NCBI GenBank assembly: GCA_022925895.1
Contig: JAKSYS010000181.1
Location: 30,349-94,348, forward strand
Direction: 5' to 3'
DNA from: Fragilaria crotonensis
Taxonomy: Eukaryota > Bacillariophyta > Fragilariophyceae > Fragilariales > Fragilariaceae
Length of the DNA stretch: 64,000 nucleotides
In this document: positions 54,602 through 64,000 of the stretch, piece after piece
Position numbering within the stretch: position 1 is the stretch's first letter
How the letters are laid out: each line of letters begins with the position of its first letter
Program-made: the position numbers and the translations under genes
The notes under the pieces: model-generated
The model's database searches: none
Seen by the model: only the letters and a program-made list of their open reading frames with translations
Told to the model about the DNA's origin: nothing

Positions 54602-56977
54602 TCATGTAGGTTTACGAATAGGAGGTCCGGTCGGCGCTCGTGCGGGAGATGGAGTGGTCGCTACAGTTGGCACTTGGGTGGGTGCTTCGGTCGGCGCTTG
54701 CGTGGACGCCGATGTCGGAGATGGCGTGGGTCGTCTGGTACTACTAGGCGCCTGTGTCGGAGATGGCGTGGTTGCTGCGGTCGGCACCGTTGATCCTGCG
54801 CGTAAGTGGGTGCTCCTGTCGGCGCCTGCGTGGGAGAAAGTGTTCGTGATAGTGTCGGTGTCTGTGTGAGATAGTGTCGGCGCTTCAGTGGGTGATCCGT
54901 TGGTGCTGTAGTTGGAGCTTGAGTTGGATTGGCAGTTGCTGGGGCAGGAGTTGTGGGAACAGGCGTCGGCGCTTGAGTGGGTGATAACGTTGGCGCTTGA
55001 GTTGGAGCTTGTGTGGGCGATTGGGTGGGTACCTGAGTCGGTGTACTCGTAGGCGCATTGGTGGGACCCGCCTTGGCGTGACAAGATCAATTGAAACGTT
55101 TGCTCTGGATGGGATTGTGTTTGTATCGATCGAGTTCACAATGATGCGCAACGTGCTTGTGGAACCGTTGAAATTTGGTACCGAGTAAATTCCGTTGCCA
55201 CTCAGCTTCGCTACAAGATACGACAAGGCATAATTTAATCCGGTCGCCCGAATGGCGACGAGGACTTCATCGGCACCCTTCTTTGTTCCAGAGTTAATCC
55301 CTATCCTTCGATTGAAACTGACATAGGTATCGTTGACGCTGCCCTGAATCCGGATGATCATCTTGTCAGTTGGGGCTGCGTTGGCCTTTTCTGCGAACCC
55401 AACCAAACTGCCAGTCCAGCTGATCCCGCTCGCATTCGGAAGGTCAACATGATAGTCACTGAACCAACCAAGTTGCCATGTTTTAGGGCCGTTGAAGCAC
55501 ATGGCAGGACTGTCGTCTTCTTTGTAAGAGTATCCCTGGATAAACGCAGATTATCGTGAGATCAATGTCGGCCAAGAATCGTTGCGCAGGTGAAAATTTC
55601 CTTTTTAAAAGGGGCTATGCAAGAGCCTTTCCAGATCTGCCACTTACCATCAAACAAGACTGATCCCCGTACGGCTTTGATTCCTCTGAGGAGTGCGCTA
55701 GGTTCATGTTGTGGCCTGATATTGTAAATTGACGTAAGTTGCGACGAAGCTCGAGAGGCGAACTTACAACAACGAAAACAAAACTCACCTAACTCGTGCA
55801 GCAGTCCTGACGGGTATCCGCACCATTCGTTGTTGAAGACTGACAACCATTGGTTGAGATAGCCATATGCAATCCAACCACCGCTTGTTCCTGGAGGCAT
55901 GCATACAATGACATGATCAGCGAACTTGTGAGAGTACCAAGCCTCTCGTAGCTTTGTTGACTGCTGCCCAGGCAATGGGTTATCCGCCGCACCACTTACG
56001 AATGTACTCGGAAGAGAGACGGTATATACGCCATCTGTGCCAACAATGGTGTTAGATGTTGTCGGCTCAAACTGTAGCTGTCCGTAGGAGCACTGGTTGT
56101 ACTGTGATTTCAGGTTGAGGACATCTCCAGCGGCTCCAAAGACGTCGTCTTCAAGCTGTGATTCGCTTGCAGTGGTTGATGCGTCAGCTGCTTGGATTCG
56201 AAGGACTAAGACTCTCTTCACAACAGAAGCGAGGTTTCGATTCCAAGCATCAAATGGACCCAAGCTGCCCGATCCGCTCATCGGGGAACTGCCAACGCTT
56301 TTTTTCTTGCGATGTCCAAGCTGCGTGGTGTAAGAAAAGCTCCAGGGTAAGTCCATCGTGCTGTCATTCGCTTAAACGATCCGGATGTGCGGTTGGCATG
56401 GGTTATTTGTGTTCGTATAAACTTACTTTGATAGTTTCGCCAGGTGGAATGATGAGTTCGTCCGTGCTGTCATCAATCACCGAGTTTGAAGCAAAGAGAG
56501 TGGTCACACCACTCTTGACTGCGTTCTTCCTAGCCCATTTTGTTGTCATACCTTTCACTTTCACCACAGTGTATTCCGTGGCATTAACGACGTCGGTTGC
56601 TTGTAGTTCACATTCCAAAGGCTGGTCCTCGACGTGATGGTCACTATAGTCTTTGTCAGAGAGAAGGGCTACGCATGGATGGTTGCTTGCGCGTCGGTGC
56701 TTATTGGTCTGAGTGCCATTGAGCAGCTGAGAACTCGTCTGGAGGTACATTGTGTTAGTGCATTTGTCATTATCGGCGATGTATATAATAGACCTAATTA
56801 TAGGGTTTTCACCGTCACCAGTCTTTGGACAAAACCAGTGTGTGTACCCCGCATTATCGGCGATGTGATGTGTAGGTTGAGGCATCTTGAATGAAGTTAG
56901 CTTACCCCATCAAGCTGAGCGGCAACATCGCCAAATGTCAGGAGGAATGAGGAAAAGGCGACACAGAAGGCCTTCAT
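54602..56977 (-). CDS. Gametolysin-type metalloprotease (peptidase M11) with PT-rich tail
   Basis: Signal peptide exon MKAFCVAFSSFLLTFGDVAA (56977-56906). A propeptide-like exon follows after a 167-bp intron (ECELQATDVVNATEYTVVKVK, then ELIIPPGETIK), then the protease. M11 landmarks: VLVLRIQAADAS, DVFGAAGDVLNLKSQYNQCS, and VIVCMPPGTSGGWIAYGY. The zinc site HELGHNMNLAH is rebuilt across an intron (exon end HELG, next exon HNMNLAHSSEESKPYGDQS), followed by GYSYKEDDSPAMCFNGPKTW. A small exon of about 70 bp carries the third His, flanked by introns near 55800-55740 and 55670-55560. The tail is Pro-Thr repeats (PTQAPTQAPTLSPT), frame-shifted at least twice near 55080-54880. Gametolysins digest the cell wall or matrix of mating algae, but a role here is inferred only. 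The propeptide-protease junction near 56370 is unresolved. Confidence 0.75.
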
Positions 56978-57305
56978 CGGATGCCAGGAATCTGAATATT
57001 ATGTGATCGAAGCTCAATTTTGAGAGCTGCGCGTTTCAAAATTCAATGGGCCTGGTCTTTGATCATGCTACCTTTGTCTGGTACTCGTTTGGATGACTAA
57101 TCAATCGAGACAAGATTCGAATTATGTGCAATATGACGGCGAATCCTTCCTCGGATTACTATTCACAAAGTTCGTATTGGTGTTGAAGAGTAGCATGTTC
57201 TGCAGTCATAATGTACTCCGAGTTGAGGAGGGTTGACATAATAATAGTCGTATACAACGTACCTGGTACATAAGGGATGGAGGTGTGGTGCTTTGAAAAC
57301 GAAGT

Positions 57306-58585
57306 CTAGATTTAGAACAATCTAGTACCGCTCGAAATATGTTCCTTGACAAATTTGATGTTGCCTGAGATAAATCTTTCGGAAATACCAATCGACTGAT
57401 GCCGGATACGCTGGCGCTGTTTGCCCCACCCTACACTCACATATACTAGTATGATTTAACGCGCTCGTGTTCGCATTTCTTGCTGACAAGTCTGGCATCA
57501 ACATGGGGCAATATTTGATCCATGATTGTTGAAGGCATGAGTTCCGATAGGAACCACGTGCGAATGTCAGGCAATCAGAACTACAAGCGCGATCGGATTT
57601 GTTCGTAGTTCACCTAATAGTTGGATGTTGAGGTGCAAGCATATGGGTACCTACAAAAGCGCGCAGGATTATGCCGCTCTGCATCGAACCTCCAACGTCG
57701 GGTTTTTAGCGTTCTCGTTTTGTGCGCATGGGGTATTCATCGGTGCTTCTATGAACATGAACGAGAACTCGAAGATCTTTACTAATAAGGGCATGTTGAT
57801 TGTAGGTTGATGAGCATTGGATTCGAGTTGTAAGTTGTAACCCGACTGCGGAAAAGTGCCACGGTCCATGCCTCATCTCCACCGCGACCCCTGCAGTCGT
57901 AGTCTTTCTTGCGTAAGAATTCATCAGTCTCCCCATCTCGTTGTGAGGATGGCCTGTCTCCGCCCGGCATCACTTGCGCCACTCAACACCAAAATGTGTA
58001 ACGTGAACGGACGAACCGCCATGGACAGGTTCAGATGAAGCATTATCGGTGATCGATGATTCTTGCGAGTCGAGACGCTTCTCCTCCGTGACCACACTGG
58101 GGAATTGAGTCAGCGTTGATTATCCACATATCCTCTTGGCCTCGGTGATTCATGCGCAAGACAAACGGCGTTCTCTGATTGAGGGATATGGCGATATGGC
58201 ATCCTGATTATTCAAATGTGACAATGCCAATCGCAATCTTACTTGATCCATGTACGTAGCGGGCTCCACCAAGTTCTTTATCCAGTGTGGAGCTCCTCTT
58301 CGAGACCAGACCCCATAAAGACAGCGGTATCGTTCGCCTCGCCGTGGCACCAAAAGCTCCATGTTCTGATCCTTGAGCCGCGTCTCCTTCTCGTCCTGGA
58401 GGACGTCGCATTTCTGACTCAACCCAGTACAGTAGCATTGTGTTGCATGAGAAACAAATCGTTTCTGGTGCTGTAAACCAGTAATGGTATATACTCTTAG
58501 AGTGTCTGGCACATGAGGTGGACGCGATTTTCTACCAATTCATGACCACCGACTTCTTGTGGAGAGACTTCATCATTGATTATAG
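57306..58585. repeat. Duplicated segment, copy B (cut by the MULE)
   Basis: The counterpart of copy A, ending at 58585 where the MULE begins. It includes a minus-strand open frame of about 120 codons (58512-58150, VYTITGLQHQKRFVSHATQC) whose copy-A match is broken by stops. No family recognised. The copy-A sequence after about 53370 should reappear beyond the right edge of this window if B was a single block before the insertion. Confidence 0.65.
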
Positions 58586-59020
58586 GGGAAATTGCAATTT
58601 AGTCCATAAATAAGTTTAAAGATTATAAAGTACAATGACCCTCTATCTAGTTTTGTACGGTATTGCAATATAGTACATTATGATTTCTAAATTGCATTGT
58701 AGTACACATCTTTTGGCCATGTTTGCTATCTAGTACATTTGTCTATTATATAATCCATTTCTCAAATGCAGCGCCTGCCACTCCAAGCTTTCACAGAAGA
58801 TATCACCGTCCTGTAGACTAAACAAAATCAACCATGTTCACACACTTCTTTGGAGCCGTTCTTCGTCATTTATCTTCCCATGATAGCATCGATGGGTGCA
58901 AACCATTTCATTCTGATCCTGTCCATCAACCTCAACATTGGTCATAATTCACTTAGGTGCAATACTCTTGTCATATTGAATGATATCCATGTGTGTCAAA
59001 TTTCCTTGGAAAAACAATTT
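58586..59020 (+). repeat. Left terminal inverted repeat of the MULE
   Basis: About 435 bp, nearly identical to the reverse complement of 63559-63997, with only a few small differences (for example ATATCACCG against ATATCGTACCG). High identity of the two ends implies recent transposition. Confidence 0.88.
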
Positions 59021-59350
59021 GTGCGCGCTATCAGTACTTGGCCGTATACACTTATGTAGAGGTATACTACGGCGCCTCCTCAATTTCCTCCACTACTATA
59101 CATCATCATCCAGCCAAAATCCATTTGACACTCACCACTTCAAACAACAAGAAAGAACATTCAGCTCTTTTCCTTTCTTTTGTCCTTTGTCCTACCACGG
59201 TCCACCATTGTCGTATTGTCTGATAGGGTACTACCATCCAGTAGCTACGTATCGACAAGAAAGCAGCAAAGAACTGTGACAGGCGTGGTGTGACAGGAGT
59301 TAAGAAGTGACAGGAGAAGCAATTATTGTATCTGCACACGTGGCCGCCAA

Positions 59351-60272
59351 ATGTCCAGTATGAATGTTGAACAACCTTATGGCGGTCATTTTTCTGGTGA
59401 TCCTCGCGTCCTTGGCTATTTGTTGACTCCCACTGAAGATGACATCATTGCTTTGAAACGTGATCAATGGCTCAGCACTCATCTTCTTGATGTAATCGTT
59501 CAACGTGCTGGAATACGGCCGGACATTGATGTGGATCCATTTGCACCACTTCTTGGAAGTTTGGGTGCAGAGACATATCCTCCATGAATCTCACGGCATC
59601 ACTAAAGAGGGCTCAAGTCAAGAAGATAAAGGTGTGGAAGAGTAATCAGGAGTCCATCAAGCAACTTCGAGAAAAGCTAAAATTTGTGATGGAACAGCCG
59701 GCTTCAACTAATGGGAAATCATATCGTCTCATTGTTCCATTGGTGAATCCGCCTGGTGAAGTGGGCCACTTCTTTGTGGGTTGTTTTGATTTTTCTATGC
59801 ATTGCTCGAGTTTCTTTACTCATGTTTCGTTCTATGATTCCTTGGAGCGAAATGCGAGGAGGGTTGTTCGTGGCAGCACTGCAGCCAAACTGGTGCAGAA
59901 GGTCAATACCTTGTTAATAACTTTGTTCTGCACCGACCTGAGCACCATCATCTACAGCAATCAGACGGTGCTGTACTTCGAACTGTGTTTTACCAATCAT
60001 GCCCGGAACAACAAAACGGATTTGACTGTGGGCTATTTGCTGTGGCTGTGTGTTTGCATCTTGCGGAACGAAAGCCTGTTGACCCAAACTCCTTTGCACA
60101 ATGCAATGTCACAGAAGCAAGGAGATTATTGTCGCATTGTCTTGGTGTCAATACGGTCATCGATGTTGACAATGAAGAGCTGGAGACCACCAGCACATAC
60201 TTCAGGGGGTGCTTTCCGCTTCTTTCTTCCTCAGGCAAGTTCGAGAATAGTGCTCAAGGTGTTCCGCCTCGC
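59351..60272 (+). CDS. Ulp1-like cysteine protease (C48) of the MULE
   Basis: Ulp1/SENP-type proteases cleave SUMO or SUMO-like proteins. The ATG at 59351 (MSSMNVEQPYGG) starts an N-terminal part with TPTEDDIIALKRDQWLS and HLLDVIVQRAG. The catalytic region has HFFVGCFDFS (His), then FYDSLERNARR (Asp), then CPEQQNGFDCGLFAVAVCL (Gln and Cys). This is the H-D-Q-C order of the family, with HFF in place of the usual HW. The frame changes near 59585 and 59912. The same open frame then runs on into the transposase N-terminus without a stop, so the protein may be one polypeptide with it. Ulp1-carrying MULEs (KIU-type) are known in plants. The gene follows the left TIR by about 330 bp, which may hold its promoter. 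Confidence 0.78.
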
Positions 60273-62914
60273 ATGGCAACCACAAGAAAATCTACACCCT
60301 CGAAAACAAGAAACATCCAAGCAGCAGAAGGATCACAGAAAAAGAAGATTGCTGTGAAGAAGGTCAAACGGGAGTTGAAGGTCAAGACAAATTCTGACGC
60401 CGACATTGTTGTTGATAAAAATGGCACAACCGAGGTGAAGCTGACCAAGGTTGTCCCGAAGAGCCCCATCAGGAAAGCCGTTGAAGAAGAACACAATGAG
60501 TGTGACAATGCGTCCATAGATAGTCTCGCCTCCGAAGAGATGGAGGTTCTTTTGCAGCAAGCCGTCGAACGGCTTATTGCGAGGGGCGAGTTTCCGTTTC
60601 CGCAGGGTGCCGTCGCGATGAGGAGGAATGACTCTGACTCCGAGGTGTCGAAAGAGTCAAAAGAAAATGACTCTGACTCCGAGGAGTCCGAAGAGATGAT
60701 GACAACGAATGACTCTGACTCCGAGGTGTCCAAAGAGTCCAAAGACATGGCGGATGCCGTTGACCAGGTTATCGAGGCACAACAACTTCCCAACGAGGTT
60801 TCAAATGAGCTTCTTGTCATCAACACCATGTCCACTTCTTCCAAAACCGAGGATAGCAGTGCTCTAACAGGTGCATCATCGGACACAACCTTCTACAAGG
60901 TGATGGCGGAAGCCAAAATTGACTCCTTTGCAGAGATGGATCACATCAACCCTCTTGTGGAAATCTATGAACAAAGAACTGGCAACCACTTGCGCATCAA
61001 GCGTTCTATCAATGGAAAATTCGGGTGTACCAATGTAGGGAACACATCAACTGTCCATTTGAGATTCGTTTCTCGAGGCGCAGGAGTGATGGTATGTACA
61101 CTGTCTCTAGGATGAAGACACGCCACGCTGAAGTTCGTCGTCCCCCACTCGCGGCCGAGGATGGTAGGAAATGGAAGACACGTTATTCCTCCAAGATGTT
61201 AACTGATGCGATAACTAAAGTCCTCAAAAATAAGCATGTTGCTCCCACGGCCCGTGACGTTGTGAAAACACTGGCAAACAGAAAGAACGATTCCCAAGTT
61301 GTTTCGTACAACACAGCATGGCGTGCCGTCAACCGTGACACCATGGTAACAAAAGGTTAGTACAAGAGCTTTCAGCTGGTCGGACCCTACACCGAGGAGC
61401 TTGCGAGAACAAATCCGGGGTCGGTGCTTGGGTTCTTACGTTTGCCAACCTTCGAGCTTCAGAGCGTTCACTTCTTTCCTGGATTCATGAATAATGCTCT
61501 TAAGTTTGTGAGACCGGTGATTTCCTTGATGCTGCCCACCTTCAAGCGAATTCAAGGGAACCTTGTGTTGCATCTGTTCTGACTGGGAACAACGATGTAT
61601 TCCCATTGGTTTCATGATTGCAGCCGGCAATGAGGATGGGGAAACGTGGATTCAGATGTTGACATATCTAAAGGAAGCGTGCCCCATTATTTGTCAGCAG
61701 GAGGAGCGCACAAGCCATGGCTGATGACAATTCTCAACTTCGTGAAACACCATTTGTCTTTGTGTCTGATCGGGACAAAGGTCTCAAGGAGGCGGTGAAA
61801 CGAGTGTTTCCTACAAGTAGAATTCAGTTGTGCACAGCACATACGAGCAAATGTGACGCAGAGGTTTGGAAGAAACGCTTCCAAATATGTTATGGCAATT
61901 GCCAAAACATACTCTGCCCGATACGTGGAGTTGCTAATGGACAAAACAAAACGAGTGAAACCGCAGGCTGCAAAGTACATCCAAGATATTGAGGAAGGTG
62001 GTGTCCTGTGGAAGTCATCCCAGTGGCTCAGTCGGCAGCATCAGTATCCACCTCGATTTGGGATAGTGACAAGCAACACAAGCGAATCGGTTAACAGTAT
62101 GTTCACAGGGGCTCGTGACCTTCCGTGGATGGGTGCATTTGAGCACTTGGTCAATCTTCTGTCAAGTCGTATCTGCAGGCTGAGACGGTGTATTCCAAGC
62201 ATGACGGTGGTGATGTTGTGCCAAGAGTGAAAAAGCTTCTCAAGGCAAGATGGGAGAAAGCAGCCTCAATGACAGTGCTAGAAGTCGAGGAGGACTGTGG
62301 ACATTTTGAAGTTGTGTCGCCGGAGTATGGAGATCCTGAGGATGCTGATATTGGTGATATAATTGTTGGTGTCGATGTGCCAAATGTGCAACTTAACTTG
62401 CACATGGTGAAACCAGAACAACGATGGTGCTCATGTGGTGCATGGCAGGACTGCATGATTCCTTGCCGACATGCAATGGCGGTGTATCGGCTTCACAAAG
62501 GCTACGACTTGACCTATATACAATCAGAGCTTGTGGGTGATTATCATAAGTTTGGGTACGTGCAAAAACGCTCAAGCAGAACGTTTATCCGGTAAGCACC
62601 GACTCTTTGAAATCTGATGGCATTACGCTGCCGCCAATTGTTAAAAGCGTGGAGCTGGGCGCCCCAAAACCAAGAGAATTCGTCATCGAAGTGAATACCG
62701 AATGGGCGAAGATTCTCCAATCATCTGTTCGAACTGCAGCCGCCGAGGTCATAATAAGAGGACTTGTCCAAATCCAAAAACGCCTACCGAGAGATTGCTT
62801 CCTGAGGAGAAGACCGAGGAAAACAACAACAACGACGATGAGGAGCGTGGCAAAGAAATGCAACGTGAAAACGAAGAAGACGAGGAAAGAAAGGAGGAGC
62901 AATACGAATTATAA
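60273..62914 (+). CDS. MULE transposase with SWIM and CCHC zinc knuckle (frame-broken)
   Basis: An in-frame Met (60273, MATTRKSTPSKTR) could be the real start, giving a basic then acidic N-terminus with three copies of NDSDSEVSKESK-like repeats (60627-60750). Then comes a DNA-binding region: REHINCPFEIRFSRRRSDG (restored by one missing base near 61020). The DDE catalytic core has SLDAAHLQANSR, TGNNDVF, FMIAAGNEDGETW and FVFVSDRDKGLKEAV, then PTSRIQLCTAHTSK. Next is NTSESVNSMF, then the SWIM finger (WCSCGAWQDCMIPCRHAM, C-x-C-x11-C-x-H), and finally GRPKTKRIRHR with the zinc knuckle CSNCSRRGHNKRTC. Single-base frame breaks occur near 61020, 61355, 61530, 61610, 61705, 62230, 62590 and 62655. 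It is uncertain whether these are decay or sequence errors. Confidence 0.75.
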
Positions 62915-63068
62915 AAACGAAATAGATGCAGAAGACGCACTTGACATGCAAGAGGAAACACAAGACGAGTAACCACAGCATGGTAGTTGCTTGATGAAGG
63001 TAACAAAAATAGTTCTACTACTAGACTATGAGTTACTTCATTTCTTGTCATGTCCTGCATCTAGGTTA

Positions 63069-63431
63069 CTAATTGTTGCCTGTCGTATCATCTTCTCCTG
63101 TTTTCTTGAAGCGGCATTCCACGTCAACAATGCCACCATTTTCATCGTGACTGCGAATGAACTCTACCTCGTTGCGAGGTACCTTGAGACGAAAATCCAC
63201 CGAAATAACTCTCCCAGTGCTGTCCCTGGTGTAGATGTACTCGATTGGGTTGTCATCAGTGTTTGGAAAGACTTCTGCCATGTCAACCTTGCCATAGTCC
63301 TCGTCGTCCTCGATGATGTAGTTTTCATCAGGGTTCTTGGAATTGGCTTCATTGGAATTGTCATGAACAATTTGTTCATCAGCAGACTTGTCCTTATTTA
63401 AATCATTACGTTCATCGCCAGTATTCTTCAT
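63069..63431 (-). CDS. MULE accessory protein, unknown function
   Basis: Minus-strand open frame, ATG at 63431 (MKNTGDERND), 120 residues. It is acidic in the first half (NPDENYIIEDDEDYGKVD) and has a more ordered C-terminal part (VISVDFRLKVPRNEVEFI, VDVECRFKKTG) with alternating hydrophobic residues. No family is recognised. It sits between the transposase and the right TIR and is convergent with the transposase. Its being unbroken in an element with many frame breaks suggests a used gene, but a captured host fragment is also possible. Confidence 0.45.
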   Translation of the reverse strand: MKNTGDERNDLNKDKSADEQIVHDNSNEANSKNPDENYIIEDDEDYGKVDMAEVFPNTDDNPIEYIYTRDSTGRVISVDFRLKVPRNEVEFIRSHDENGGIVDVECRFKKTGEDDTTGNN

Positions 63432-63558
63432 GGTGGTCGTGGATGAGGTGTTAATGTCCACTTGGGTTTAATTGCCATTGTGTGGCTGCTTTCGAACATG
63501 AAGATCTCCTCCACTATACTGTGTACAAGCATTTGTGTACAACACTGTTTCGAAACTG

Positions 63559-63997
63559 AAATTGTTTTTCCAAGGAAATTTGACACACCATGGATATCAT
63601 TCAATATGACAAGAGTATTGCACCTAAGTGAATTATGACCAATGTTGAGGTTGATGGACAGGATCAGAATGAAATGGTTTGCACCCATCGATGCTATCAT
63701 GGGAAGATAAATGACGAAGAACGGCTCCAAAGAAGCGTGGTGAACATGGTTGATTTTGTTTAGTCTACAGGACGGTACGATATCTTCTGTGAAAGCTTGG
63801 AGTGGCAGGCGCTGCATTTGAGAAATGGATTATATAATAGACAAATGTACTAGATAGCAAACATGGCCAAAAGATGTGTACTACAATGCAATTTAGAAAT
63901 CATAATGTACTATATTGCAATACCGTACAAAACTAGATAGAGGGTCATTGTACTTTATAATCTTTAAACTTATTTATGGACTAAATTGCAATTTCCC
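63559..63997 (-). repeat. Right terminal inverted repeat of the MULE
   Basis: About 439 bp, the reverse complement of 58586-59020 with a few small indels. It ends CCC at 63997; the last three bases of the window (TTG) are outside the element. Confidence 0.88.
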
Positions 63998-64000
63998 TTG

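Larger units (their letters stand above)
58586..63997 (+). mobile_element. MULE (Mutator-like) transposon with Ulp1-like protease
   Basis: A 5.4-kb element bounded by inverted repeats of about 435 bp (58586-59020 and 63559-63997), both starting GGGAAATTGCAATTTAG. The left flank TTGATTATAG (58576-58585) looks like a 10-bp target duplication; the right flank shows TTG before the window ends, which agrees with its first three bases. Inside are, on +, an Ulp1-like protease and a MULE transposase, and on -, a small accessory gene (63069-63431). The element is inserted in duplicated copy B. Confidence 0.88.

Noticed and set aside
1-64000. CRISPR array, operon, phage or other prokaryotic system
   Set aside because: No spaced identical repeats with unique spacers, no polycistronic spacing and no ribosome-binding sites; introns and gene content are eukaryotic.

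Overview
This window looks like a eukaryotic nuclear contig, most likely from a diatom or a close photosynthetic stramenopile (inference). The reasons are short GT-AG introns (about 70-220 bp, several with a CTAAC-like branch point), genes alternating on both strands, a DGDG synthase (so a plastid-bearing lineage), long Pro/Thr-repeat secreted proteins, a gametolysin-type M11 protease, an RNA polymerase III-type 5S rRNA gene, and piggyBac and MULE DNA transposons. No bacterial features are seen. Species and chromosome cannot be named from the sequence.

Layout. 1-12 kb: a secreted two-domain CHRD-like protein, a GH29 alpha-L-fucosidase, a large coiled-coil protein with two HOOK-like domains, an SV2/SVOP-type transporter and ribosomal protein RPL7. 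12-23 kb: a myristoylated CDPK, pirin, an F-box protein, a YwbE-RanBP2 zinc-finger fusion, a HlyIII/PAQR membrane protein and a sulfotransferase-like type II membrane protein. 23-34 kb: RRP5, a secreted Cys-motif and methyltransferase-like protein, and APC2. 34-37 kb: gene-poor, with one 5S rRNA gene. 37-48 kb: DGDG synthase, histone chaperone ASF1, a head-to-head pair of sulfotransferase-like paralogs, a 2OG-Fe(II) oxygenase and a very long Pro-Thr repeat secreted protein. 48-64 kb is accessory: an intact piggyBac element, a degenerate duplicated segment (blocks A and B), the M11 protease gene between the two copies, and a MULE inserted into block B. The MULE has about 435-bp terminal inverted repeats, an Ulp1-like protease joined to the transposase, and an accessory gene on the other strand.

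Many conserved genes, RPL7 included, are broken by single-base indels where the protein family clearly continues in another frame. Essential genes are affected, so these look mostly like uncorrected indel errors in a long-read assembly rather than pseudogenes. I therefore give whole-gene spans and say where the frame breaks.

System-level view: the region is mostly ordinary housekeeping (ribosome: RPL7, RRP5, 5S; cell cycle and chromatin: APC2, ASF1; plastid lipid: DGDG synthase; calcium signalling: CDPK) plus a set of secreted or Golgi-type proteins (CHRD, GH29, sulfotransferase-like, PT-rich, M11) that fit cell-wall and extracellular-matrix work. The least conventional items are the Ulp1-MULE coding unit, the inverted sulfotransferase-like pair, the tandem HOOK-like protein and the YwbE-zinc-finger fusion.
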